From NCBI RefSeq assembly GCF_007830615.1, contig NZ_VLLI01000001.1:733276-797275 (forward strand): a stretch of 64,000 nt of DNA, given 5' to 3'. Source of the stretch: Mucilaginibacter frigoritolerans. GTDB lineage: Bacteria > Bacteroidota > Bacteroidia > Sphingobacteriales > Sphingobacteriaceae. How positions within the stretch are numbered: position 1 is the stretch's first letter; every line of letters starts with the position of its first letter. Below are positions 55,575-63,700 of this stretch, piece by piece. The translations under genes were made by a program, and so were the position numbers. Below the pieces are notes generated by a model, which ran no database searches, had not been told where the DNA came from, and was given only the letters and a program-made list of their open reading frames with translations.

Positions 55575-56969
55575 CTACTTAGCTAACGGTGGTAAAATGT
55601 AGGTTTTTATCAGCTTGTCTGATGGAGATTGGCTATTGAAATTGCCGCCGGTAATTACCACCACCATGTTTTGTTGTTTGAAAATGTAAATTTTTTGACC
55701 GCCGTTGCCTTGCGCTCCTACTGTATAGAAACGTTTGCCGTTAACGTCAAAATATTTGAGCCACCACAAGTAACCGTAATCAACCCCTTGTACTACGGAG
55801 TGTTTAATGGTTGAGGCAGCCACCCAACTGGCAGGTATCACCTGTTTGCCATTCCAAACGCCGTTGTTTAGATAAAGAAAGCCAAATTTGGCCATGTCCC
55901 GGGGGCGCAGGTAAACCTGGCAAAAATCTTCTGATTCCGTTTTATCAGGTTTAAAGCGCCATTTGAAATGAGTTATTCCTAACGGGCCAAATAGGTTTTT
56001 CTCTACAAAATAAGCAATAGGATAGCCTGACGCAATTTCAATAATACGGCCCATGGTTATCGGATTACCTGAGTTATAGCGTCCCACCTTGCCTGGCGTG
56101 TCAAGCATCGGTAAATCGAAAGTGTATTTTATCCAATCGTTGGTATAGCCCATGGTGGTTTCGTCACCGGCTGCTTTGTTATAAGCTTCATCATAACTTA
56201 CGCCACTTTGGTTACTTAGCAAGTTATCAATAGTGATGGCCTCTTTTAATGGTGAATCATTAGCGGGGTGATAGCTGGGGAAGTAGGATAACATCCTGTC
56301 GTTCACACTTTTTATCAACCCTTTATCAATGGCAATTCCTGTAAGAGCGGACACCACACTCTTTGAGGCCGACCGTTGTGATTGCAGGCTGTCGGCTGTG
56401 TATTCGTAAAAATACTCCTCAAATATCAGCTTACCATCTTTTATAATCAACACACTGTGCACGTTTGGATAATCGCCAGCTATAATTTTGCGCACCATAT
56501 TATTTAATAATGCGCTGTCTAATCCAGATGAGGTTATGCTTCCGGTAGTTAGTCCATCATGGAGTATGGCAGGCTGATGATATTGATAGGTATCAGGGTT
56601 GACACCTAACCGTGGATACCACATCTTATCAGATATTTTTATATCGCCATTAATGAGCGCAAAAGTTTGGTTATTGTAAGTATAAGCTACGATTTTATTA
56701 GACGTGTTCCGCAAAAATTTAATAGGTTGATGAGCGTTATTCAAAAAGGAGTCTTTACCGGCGGGATGTAATGCATACCTTGCCTGTGCAACAATTGCAT
56801 ACAAAACAGTATCCTTTGGCGATGCGGCCATTTGCAATGTACTACTATTGATATAATGATAAACGCCCTGGTATTCTTTTAACTGCTGATAGGTGTATTT
56901 GGAGGCTTGCTGAGCATTGGCAAACAAACAATATAGGCAAAGGCTAAGTAACAACCAGGTGTTTTTCAT
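55575..56969 (-). CDS. Serine hydrolase, beta-lactamase class C-like
   Basis: The 464-residue exported protein (signal peptide ending LFANAQQ) has an N-terminal beta-rich domain of about 140 residues and a C-terminal penicillin-binding-protein-like serine hydrolase domain. The nucleophile is Ser200 in the SxxK motif S-A-S-K, the Tyr motif is likely in VGRYNSGNP, and the late HSVVQGVDYGYLWW segment is typical of class C-like esterases. It need not act on beta-lactams; many relatives are peptidases or esterases. It is a single gene between the met leader and the nucleoid protein. Confidence 0.85.
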   Translation of the reverse strand: MKNTWLLLSLCLYCLFANAQQASKYTYQQLKEYQGVYHYINSSTLQMAASPKDTVLYAIVAQARYALHPAGKDSFLNNAHQPIKFLRNTSNKIVAYTYNNQTFALINGDIKISDKMWYPRLGVNPDTYQYHQPAILHDGLTTGSITSSGLDSALLNNMVRKIIAGDYPNVHSVLIIKDGKLIFEEYFYEYTADSLQSQRSASKSVVSALTGIAIDKGLIKSVNDRMLSYFPSYHPANDSPLKEAITIDNLLSNQSGVSYDEAYNKAAGDETTMGYTNDWIKYTFDLPMLDTPGKVGRYNSGNPITMGRIIEIASGYPIAYFVEKNLFGPLGITHFKWRFKPDKTESEDFCQVYLRPRDMAKFGFLYLNNGVWNGKQVIPASWVAASTIKHSVVQGVDYGYLWWLKYFDVNGKRFYTVGAQGNGGQKIYIFKQQNMVVVITGGNFNSQSPSDKLIKTYILPPLAK

Positions 56970-57067
56970 GCATTAAAAGTATTAAATAATATTTTAATAA
57001 ACAGGAGGTTACGTTTTTGCTTTGTTTTTTTGCAAGTTTTAGAATTTGACGGAACGATGAATGCTGA

Positions 57068-58126
57068 CTATGCCTCTTCTTTAAAATAAACCTTGTAATA
57101 GTTCATGTGTTTATCATCGTCAAAGCCTTTTTCTATTAACTTATTATCACCATGGATATATATGTGAAAGTTTTTATCAAGCTTTAGTACGCTTTTGTAT
57201 ACACGGGCCTGTTTCTTTACCGCATTGTCTGAAATTTCGAAAGTATTGGCAATAGGACTGTCGAACTCCTGTTCGTACTGGCTCTTAAAGTTTTTGAACG
57301 ATTCTATAGCTTTCTCATTGCCAATCACCTCACCGGTAAACTCGTCCATATCAAAAGTGTCCTTTTCCTTGAAATACTTCATGCTACGATTCAGCAGGTC
57401 TATTTTATCAGCCTTGCTCATTTCAAACTCGTCGTCCAGTTTTTGGGTAACAAAGTTTTTGTAGATACCCAGTGTGTTACTGGTCTGGTTAAAACTATCG
57501 TTACGGATTTTAAGTTGCAAAAATTGATCTTTCCAGTAAATGGCAGCATCTTGTCCGCCATTTGTTTTATCAACCACAACTACTTTATATCCGTTTTCTT
57601 TTTCAATATTAAAAATCAATACGCCTTTATCAAGCTTATTAATATTGATGGCATCCTGTTCATAATCTACCTGGAAACCGCCAGTGTCAGGATAGACTTT
57701 AAGGTAGGTTTCCTTGTTTTCTGATTTAAAGATTCCGATGGCATCCAACGGGTTACCTTCAATCTGCACCTGGTTAAAATACACTACATACAGTTCACCA
57801 CCTTTTATGTTAGGATGATTGGCAACCTTGAACAAATGCTTGGCGATTTGTTTTGATGCTTCGTGGAATTTTTCCTTATCATCAAACACCTGCGTGGCAA
57901 AATGATGTAATTCATTAAGGTTTAAATCGCCACTGCTATGGGTTAAATGATAAACTTCATTAGCCTTTTCAAAGGGTTTTAAAAAGTACTGCATTAATAA
58001 ATTAGGAATAATATCGTCTTTTAATATGATCGGATGATCGGATAATGAATATAGTTCATTTAGGGCTTGATTGCCAACATGATGCACGGAAATAGTATCG
58101 AGCGAAGCTTCAAAAAAGGTTACCAT
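57068..58126 (-). CDS. Nucleoid-associated protein, NdpA/YejK-like
   Basis: The 352-residue protein matches the 37-kDa nucleoid-associated protein family: an N-terminal domain with DTISVHHVGNQA and HPIILKDDIIPNLLMQYFLK, a central beta-rich part with GELYVVYFNQVQIEGNPLDA and GIFKSENKETYLKV, and a C-terminal domain with YKSVLKLDKNFHIYIHG. There is no signal peptide. It is expected to bind DNA; the role in chromosome structure is inferred from the family. It is divergent from mnmE. Confidence 0.85.
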   Translation of the reverse strand: MVTFFEASLDTISVHHVGNQALNELYSLSDHPIILKDDIIPNLLMQYFLKPFEKANEVYHLTHSSGDLNLNELHHFATQVFDDKEKFHEASKQIAKHLFKVANHPNIKGGELYVVYFNQVQIEGNPLDAIGIFKSENKETYLKVYPDTGGFQVDYEQDAININKLDKGVLIFNIEKENGYKVVVVDKTNGGQDAAIYWKDQFLQLKIRNDSFNQTSNTLGIYKNFVTQKLDDEFEMSKADKIDLLNRSMKYFKEKDTFDMDEFTGEVIGNEKAIESFKNFKSQYEQEFDSPIANTFEISDNAVKKQARVYKSVLKLDKNFHIYIHGDNKLIEKGFDDDKHMNYYKVYFKEEA

Positions 58127-58299
58127 AGTTAGTGGCGAAGGTAGGATTTTTAGCGTGAAATAGATAGTTTATAGAGCATAGTTTGTTATGGTTTATATAT
58201 GACAAAAAGATGATTTAGGAAGATTGGGCTTAAATAGCGACTTTTGCATTGAAAGTTTATTGGTGAATAAAAACAATGATCCAATGACTAAATGACCCA

Positions 58300-59661
58300 A
58301 TGACAAATAGTGAAACCATCGTTGCCCTTGCTACCCCGAACGGAATTGGGGCTTTAGGAATTATCCGCCTTTCCGGACCGGATGCCATTACCATTGCCAA
58401 CAGTGTTTTCAAGGGTAAAGATTTAACCCAACAGGCATCACACACTATCCACTTTGGTAATATTGTTGATGGCGATGTTATTTTGGATGAGGTTTTAATG
58501 TCGTTGTTCGTTGCGCCACGATCATACACACGTGAGAATGTTGTTGAAATTAGTTGCCATGGTTCTGCATATATTATTGAGAGCATTATTAAACTGTTGA
58601 TAAAAAAAGGTGCACGTTCGGCAAAGGCAGGAGAGTTCACACTTCGGGCATTTTTAAACGGACAGCTTGACCTTTCGCAAGCTGAGGCTGTAGCTGATTT
58701 GATTGCATCTAATTCAAAAGCATCTCAGCAGGTTGCTTTGCAACAGCTTAGAGGAGGCTTCAGCAACCAGCTTCAAACCCTGCGTGATCAATTGGTACAA
58801 TTTGCTTCACTCATAGAATTGGAACTTGATTTTGCCGAGGAAGATGTAGAATTTGCCAACCGCGATCAGCTTAAAAATTTGATCCTGCAAATAAACAAAG
58901 TCATAATAAACCTAATCAATTCATTTGAGTTAGGCAATGCCATTAAACAAGGGGTAAACACCGTTATAGCTGGCCGCCCTAATGCCGGGAAATCAACGTT
59001 GTTGAACGCATTGTTGAACGAAGAACGTGCTATTGTTAGCCACATCCCCGGAACAACCCGTGATACTATAGAGGAGGTCTTGAACATTCACGGTATCAAT
59101 TTCAGGCTAATTGACACAGCCGGAATTCGCGAAGCGACTGACACAATAGAGCAGATAGGAGTACAGCGAACAATGGAAAAGATCAGCCAGTCGGCCCTGT
59201 TGATTTATGTTTATGATGCATCTCAAATCACTCTTGATGAACTTAATCAGGATATTGAAAGCCTGAAAGATCCAGGCATCACCATGATGGTGGTAGCAAA
59301 CAAAATTGATCTTTTAAACAACGAAGAAATAGCTGCCTTACCACATACTCAGAAGGAAGTAGTAATATCGGCCAAAGAAAAGTTCCATATTGACGATCTG
59401 AAGAACAAAATTTACCACGCCGCCATAAAGGACAAATTAACCGGCGACGAAACGCTAGTAACCAATATCCGTCACCTGGAAGCACTGCAAAAAACAGAAG
59501 AAGCACTATCAAGGGTACTCAACGGTATGGATACGGTAACTTCTGATTTTTTATCAATGGATATCAAGCAGGCACTGCACTATTTAGGTGAGATTACCGG
59601 TGTGGTTAGCACGGATGATCTGCTGGAAAATATTTTCAGTAAGTTTTGTATCGGGAAATAG
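58300..59661 (+). CDS. mnmE: tRNA U34 modification GTPase MnmE
   Basis: The 453-residue GTPase works with MnmG on wobble uridine of tRNAs. The N-terminal tetrahydrofolate domain (ATPNGIGALGIIRLSG), the helical domain, the G domain with GRPNAGKS at 225-232 and DTAGIRE, NKID, and the C-terminal catalytic CIGK (450-453) are all present. The frame is complete. Its 3' end is directly followed by a recombinase-bearing region, and the mnmE 3' end is a known integration target of genomic islands such as SGI1. Upstream, ATGAxCCA-type strings (58275-58302) make several near-starts; the ATG at 58300 fits the family. Confidence 0.97.
   Translation: MTNSETIVALATPNGIGALGIIRLSGPDAITIANSVFKGKDLTQQASHTIHFGNIVDGDVILDEVLMSLFVAPRSYTRENVVEISCHGSAYIIESIIKLLIKKGARSAKAGEFTLRAFLNGQLDLSQAEAVADLIASNSKASQQVALQQLRGGFSNQLQTLRDQLVQFASLIELELDFAEEDVEFANRDQLKNLILQINKVIINLINSFELGNAIKQGVNTVIAGRPNAGKSTLLNALLNEERAIVSHIPGTTRDTIEEVLNIHGINFRLIDTAGIREATDTIEQIGVQRTMEKISQSALLIYVYDASQITLDELNQDIESLKDPGITMMVVANKIDLLNNEEIAALPHTQKEVVISAKEKFHIDDLKNKIYHAAIKDKLTGDETLVTNIRHLEALQKTEEALSRVLNGMDTVTSDFLSMDIKQALHYLGEITGVVSTDDLLENIFSKFCIGK
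59644..59661 (+). other. Candidate attachment site (attL) in the mnmE 3' end
   Basis: The last 18 bases of mnmE (TTTTGTATCGGGAAATAG), encoding FCIGK-stop, correspond to the part of the gene used as attB by the SGI1 family of islands. A tyrosine recombinase is encoded 0.9 kb downstream. The matching direct repeat (attR) was not seen up to base 64000 and would lie further right if the element is larger than the window. Confidence 0.45.
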
Positions 59662-59979
59662 ACCCGCCAAATAACGCATAAATTTGACAAGTATTGAATA
59701 TTAAATAGCTTATTGTTAATAAGTTACAACTTTTCGCATTGTCGTTATTCCTCAATGTTTCTCCATATTTGACTGCGTTTTGTTACTCAAATGTAACTCA
59801 AAAACCAAATTTATATCAGTAAAATTAAGTGGGGGGAATTAAGTCTCTTAACTACCCTTATTGACTCTTATAGCTCCTTAATTACCCTTAACAGGAGAGA
59901 TTACCACTGATTATTTTTTAGGTTTTTAGGCCAGTTTTGGACTAATAAGATGACAAATTTTAAGTAAATCAGTCAAATT
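59662..59979. other. Intergenic stretch with paired direct repeats, left end of the element
   Basis: No gene is seen in these 318 AT-rich bases. Two 14-base direct repeats differ at one base, CTTAACTACCCTTA (59847-59860) and CTTAATTACCCTTA (59877-59890), exactly 30 bases (about three helical turns) apart. They lie between the mnmE end and the recombinase operon, where recombinase arm sites or excisionase sites would be expected. A GTTACTCAAATGTAACT string (about 59780-59796) is a further partial inverted repeat. Confidence 0.5.
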
Positions 59980-60537
59980 ATGAGTTCGAATTTTACGGTA
60001 AAAAGATTGTGTGAGCAATGCGGTAATGTATTTGAAGCAAAAACTACAGTCACTCGTTTCTGTGGCAAGCTTTGCAATAAGCGGAATTTCAAACAGCGCA
60101 TTCGTGGTGTCAAAATGGCGGCTATGGATGAGGTAGTGAAAAGTATTCTAGATAAACCGTCAGATGATCTTAAAGCCACTGAGTTTTTAAGTGTAAGGCT
60201 TGCTGCAAAGCTTCTAGGGGCTTCCCAGAAGATTATCTATTCGATGATTAGATCGGGCAGGCTAAAAGCGGTCAATCTGTCTAAAAGGAAAACTACGGTC
60301 TATCGAAAAGAGATAGACAATCTATTTGCCTTGCCTGAAATAGATAGCACAAATATTAGCCTTAAACCTGAAATTGTTGAATGCTATCATATGGCTGAAG
60401 CTCAAGAAAAGTTTAACATCTCTGAAAAAGCACTATATGAACTGATTAAAAGAAACCATATTTCGAAATTCCAGGCAGGGTGGTACACTTATGTGGCCAA
60501 ATCGGACTTGGATAAGATATTTTGTTTAACAGTTTAA
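59980..60537 (+). CDS. Zinc-ribbon protein with two excisionase-like HTH domains
   Basis: The 185-residue protein has an N-terminal zinc site (Cys11, Cys14, Cys28, Cys32), then a MerR/excisionase-type helix-turn-helix (about 58-102; [20 protein letters not shown]) and a second one (about 128-180; [19 protein letters not shown]). It stops 3 bases before the integrase start, so it is probably co-transcribed and may act as a recombination directionality or regulatory factor. No named family is claimed. Two HTH copies with a zinc ribbon is an unusual arrangement. Confidence 0.7.
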   Translation: MSSNFTVKRLCEQCGNVFEAKTTVTRFCGKLCNKRNFKQRIRGVKMAAMDEVVKSILDKPSDDLKATEFLSVRLAAKLLGASQKIIYSMIRSGRLKAVNLSKRKTTVYRKEIDNLFALPEIDSTNISLKPEIVECYHMAEAQEKFNISEKALYELIKRNHISKFQAGWYTYVAKSDLDKIFCLTV

Positions 60538-60540
60538 ATT

Positions 60541-61662
60541 ATGCCGAGAGTAACAATAAGACAACGGCCCTTGGCGAATGGAAAGCACAGCATCCTGTTA
60601 GACTATTCTCCACCACTTAGGGATCCTAAAACCGGGAAGCCAAAAAGGTTTGAGTTTCTGGAGGTTTATACCTATGACAAACCCGCGGACAAGTTGGAAA
60701 CAAAGCATAATTCAGAAACTCGAAAGTTAGCCGAAGTTTTAAGAGCACAACGCCAACTTGATATTCAAAATAGGAAATACGGGTTTATTTCGGATGATAC
60801 AAAGGATTCCAGCTTCATCGATTTTTTTGCTGAGTATATAGGAAAAAGGCAAAAATCAGAAAGTGATAATTGTGCCATGTCGTTCAGATATTTTGTTGCA
60901 TTTGCTGGACATGACTTTCGTTTTAATGAATTGACGGATTTTCTTTGCGAAGATTATAAGCACTTTATGTTGGGAGGGCCTGGGATTAGCAGAAGGGGCA
61001 AGGCAATCACGAGAAACACTGCCGTTAACTACTTTGCTAAATTTAGGTCTGTCCTAAAATTAGCGTACAAGCGCGGTTTTATTCCAATAGATCTTTATGA
61101 AATCGTTGATCCGATTTCTCTGAAAGAAACCCATCGTGAGCGTTTAACCATTGAAGAATTCCAATTGCTTGCTTCAACACCGGCTCCATCAGACCTTATT
61201 AAAAGGGCTGCAATCTTTTCCGGTTTAACTGGATTGAGGTTTTCTGATGTAAAAGGATTGAAGTGGAAAGACGTTAGGGGGACTGAAGGGAAATATAACC
61301 TGCAATTTATACAAGAAAAGACAGAAGGAGCAGAGGTGTTACCTATTTCTGATCAAGCAGTCGAATTGATGAGACAGAGAGGTGAGCCGGAGGAATTTGT
61401 ATTCAAAAATTTAAGATATTCCAATCTGCAGCTCTTTTTTAGAAAATGGTTAGCAAAGGCAGGCATAACAAAAAATATCACCTTTCATAGTTTTAGGCAT
61501 ACTTATGCTACTTTGTTACTTGATATGGGAGTTGATATCTATACTGTTTCCAAAATGCTCGGGCATAAATCAATTAAGACGACAACTATTTACGCGAAAA
61601 TCTCTGACAAGAAAAAGGTGGAGGCTTCAGGAAGAATTAGGCTAAACTTAGAGATGGTTTAG
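60541..61662 (+). CDS. Tyrosine recombinase / integrase
   Basis: The 373-residue recombinase has an N-terminal arm region, a SAM-like core-binding domain (FFAEYIGKRQKSESDN and onward, about 95-190) and the catalytic domain with Arg233 (TGLRFSDVKGL), His316/Arg319 (HSFRHTY), His342 (LGHKS) and the nucleophile Tyr351 (TTIYAKI). It is a Bacteroidota phage-integrase-family protein of full length. Its place 0.9 kb behind mnmE suggests it put the downstream DNA there. It converges with the next gene, with 2 bases between stops. Confidence 0.93.
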   Translation: MPRVTIRQRPLANGKHSILLDYSPPLRDPKTGKPKRFEFLEVYTYDKPADKLETKHNSETRKLAEVLRAQRQLDIQNRKYGFISDDTKDSSFIDFFAEYIGKRQKSESDNCAMSFRYFVAFAGHDFRFNELTDFLCEDYKHFMLGGPGISRRGKAITRNTAVNYFAKFRSVLKLAYKRGFIPIDLYEIVDPISLKETHRERLTIEEFQLLASTPAPSDLIKRAAIFSGLTGLRFSDVKGLKWKDVRGTEGKYNLQFIQEKTEGAEVLPISDQAVELMRQRGEPEEFVFKNLRYSNLQLFFRKWLAKAGITKNITFHSFRHTYATLLLDMGVDIYTVSKMLGHKSIKTTTIYAKISDKKKVEASGRIRLNLEMV

Positions 61663-61664
61663 TT

Positions 61665-62012
61665 TCATTGATATTCAAAAGGCTTCTTGAATTTTTTCGA
61701 GCGTGATTTTGAATCGGCATTGATTTCAGTAACAGTTTTTTGTTTTCCAGACCGTACCCACTCGTTAAGTTCACCTTTATAAAAATAAAGGTTCTTTCCT
61801 GGTTTGTTGGCAGGTATTTCTTTCCTGCTGACTTTAGAATACAATGCGGGCACGGTCGTATTTAAAAATTCAGCAGCTTCCTCGATTGACATAGGGCTAC
61901 TGTTTTCATCTATCTTGGGTACTGAGTTTCTAATTAGGATCTCCAGTTGCTCAACTTTTTCGAATAGTAAGCGAAGTACTTCAGGGATATTTTCGAATTG
62001 AAATGGTTCCAT
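61665..62012 (-). CDS. Excisionase-like helix-turn-helix protein
   Basis: The 115-residue protein has an N-terminal helix (PEVLRLLFEKVEQLEILIRN), a HTH_17/excisionase-type DNA-binding domain (MSIEEAAEFLNTTVPALYSK, KEIPANKPGKNLYFYKGELN) and a basic tail (KSRSKKFKKP). Such genes accompany integrases in Bacteroidota mobile elements and control excision or element gene expression. It is encoded opposite to the recombinase, and its start leaves a 600-base non-coding gap to the next gene. Confidence 0.85.
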   Translation of the reverse strand: MEPFQFENIPEVLRLLFEKVEQLEILIRNSVPKIDENSSPMSIEEAAEFLNTTVPALYSKVSRKEIPANKPGKNLYFYKGELNEWVRSGKQKTVTEINADSKSRSKKFKKPFEYQ

Positions 62013-62614
62013 AGTGTCCTGTAAAGGACAGCAAAGTGGAAATTTAACTAGTTAGTTAAAGACAATATGCGAAAGTTGTTATAAATTTTTTTTGGTATAG
62101 CTGTTTCCTGTTCTTTCAATAAACGTTCTGTTTCAGCGGAGAGCTAGGGATTTATTTTACCTTTTCAATCAATTGTTAATCAATATTTTATGGCGGTTAT
62201 TTATTCTTACTCACCGAACTACTCACCGCTTTTTGATTCACTTTGATAGCTGCAATCGCTATGCTCAAAAATAAAAATTAACTATCTATAATCCAAATAG
62301 TTGTGAAAATAAATTGGCTGACACCGGAATTTGTCTCCGCTGCAAAAAATCCCAAAGGATTCGAACCCTCAAGAGATTTAAACTGTTTATTCGTTTTAAA
62401 TTTTGAAGATCATGAATAATTATTGAACACTTTTAGGTTAGGTAGATCGCTTAAATTTCTATGTATGAAATATTCTAAATTGCTCTAATTCTAACGAGGT
62501 GTTTTTTGCAAAAAAAAAGATGCGTGATGTGATATCGGATCGAATGGATATTCCAGAAGAAAGCATTTGTTAATACATTAAAATATCTATAGGTTTACCT
62601 AACCAAACCAAATC
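62013..62614. other. Gene-free stretch of the element with a tRNA-like T-arm
   Basis: Only frames under 25 codons are present. Bases 62354-62370 on the minus strand read as a tRNA T-arm (GAGGGTTCGAATCCTTT), but no anticodon arm or matching acceptor strand is found upstream of it, so it is at most a tRNA fragment. An ACTCACCG direct repeat occurs at 62210-62230. The end of the stretch should hold the promoter of the MBL gene. Confidence 0.5.
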
Positions 62615-63697
62615 ATGAATTTTACTTTCTTACCGGCAAATAATGGCGATGCGATACACATTAACTTCACTAACCACGAAGGGCAAATAAAAAATGTGCT
62701 TATCGACGGTGGAATGCCACAGACCTACCTTAGTTATGACAAGAAAGGCAAAATAGTCGATGGCACTTTAAAGCAGCTCATTCGCGATCTCCGGACTGCT
62801 AAGCAAAAGTTTGATCTGGTCATCCTCACACATGTTGACCAGGACCATATTGGCGGTTTGGTGCGCTGGATCGAAAAAGATCCCTTGGCTTATGAAATGA
62901 TAGGTGAGGTCTGGTTTAATTCAGGGAATACCATCAAATCGTATTTAAAGTCTACCGCTGCGCCGCCGCCTGAAATCATACTCACATCCGATTTAGGTAG
63001 AGAAACCAGTATTGGTGAGGGCGTTACTTTTGAAAAATACATCACCGATCACGACTTATGGGATAAAAAAGTCTTGCTACATGAAATGGAGCACACATTT
63101 CAAGGATTAAACTTCCAATTTTTATCGCCTGGTGAGCAGCAGTTGGAAGGACTGCTCGACAAGTGGCAGGAGGAAAAACCTGATTCGGTGCAGACCACGA
63201 AACGACTGGATCATTTTGAACCTTTAGCCAAACTATATCAACAGGATTTGGCGATCAGTGACCTTCAATATAAAGAAGATGCTGCTGTCCATAATGGCAG
63301 TTCACTCGCATTTATCTTAACTTTCCATGGAAAAAAATACCTGTTTTTAGGGGATGCTTTTCCATCAGTGTTGATCAAAGGGCTACAATATTTCGGCTAT
63401 AGCGCTAAAAATCCGATAAAGCCGGAATTTGTAAAGATTTCGCATCATGGCAGCCTGGCCAATAACAGCCGTTTGATGCTGCAAATGATTTCAGCCAGGC
63501 ACTTTGTGATCAGTACCGACGCAACTAGACATAACCACCCGCACAAACAGTTTTTAGCCCGCTTAATCTATTGTCATCCTAATTGTCACATTTATTTTAA
63601 TTATCCTGATTTGATCGGACGTATCTTTACAGCAAAGGACAAAGAAGATTTTCCTACATTCAAGTCCTTACCAATAGACCAATTACCTAAAGTTTAA
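62615..63697 (+). CDS. ComEC-like metallo-beta-lactamase-fold hydrolase, Avs1A-like candidate
   Basis: The 360-residue soluble protein has the ComEC-type metal site: His73, Asp75, Asp77, His78 (THVDQDHIGGL), a later GDA (KYLFLGDAFPS), SHHGSLANN and a final STDATRHNHPHK. There is no membrane segment, so it is not a DNA-uptake channel. It is followed 3 bases later by a trypsin-like protease on a recombinase-bearing element. MBL protein plus protease is the known front of AVAST type I antiphage loci, where a STAND NTPase comes third; that gene would be outside the window. The defence role is inferred. Confidence 0.8.
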   Translation: MNFTFLPANNGDAIHINFTNHEGQIKNVLIDGGMPQTYLSYDKKGKIVDGTLKQLIRDLRTAKQKFDLVILTHVDQDHIGGLVRWIEKDPLAYEMIGEVWFNSGNTIKSYLKSTAAPPPEIILTSDLGRETSIGEGVTFEKYITDHDLWDKKVLLHEMEHTFQGLNFQFLSPGEQQLEGLLDKWQEEKPDSVQTTKRLDHFEPLAKLYQQDLAISDLQYKEDAAVHNGSSLAFILTFHGKKYLFLGDAFPSVLIKGLQYFGYSAKNPIKPEFVKISHHGSLANNSRLMLQMISARHFVISTDATRHNHPHKQFLARLIYCHPNCHIYFNYPDLIGRIFTAKDKEDFPTFKSLPIDQLPKV

Positions 63698-63700
63698 GAA

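Noticed and set aside
62350..62400. Complete tRNA gene on the minus strand
   Set aside because: Only the T-arm can be formed; no anticodon stem, D arm or acceptor pairing is found in the preceding 60 bases.
62615..63697. ComEC DNA-uptake channel
   Set aside because: Only the soluble MBL-fold part is present; no competence-domain membrane helices, and the neighbour is a cytoplasmic protease.
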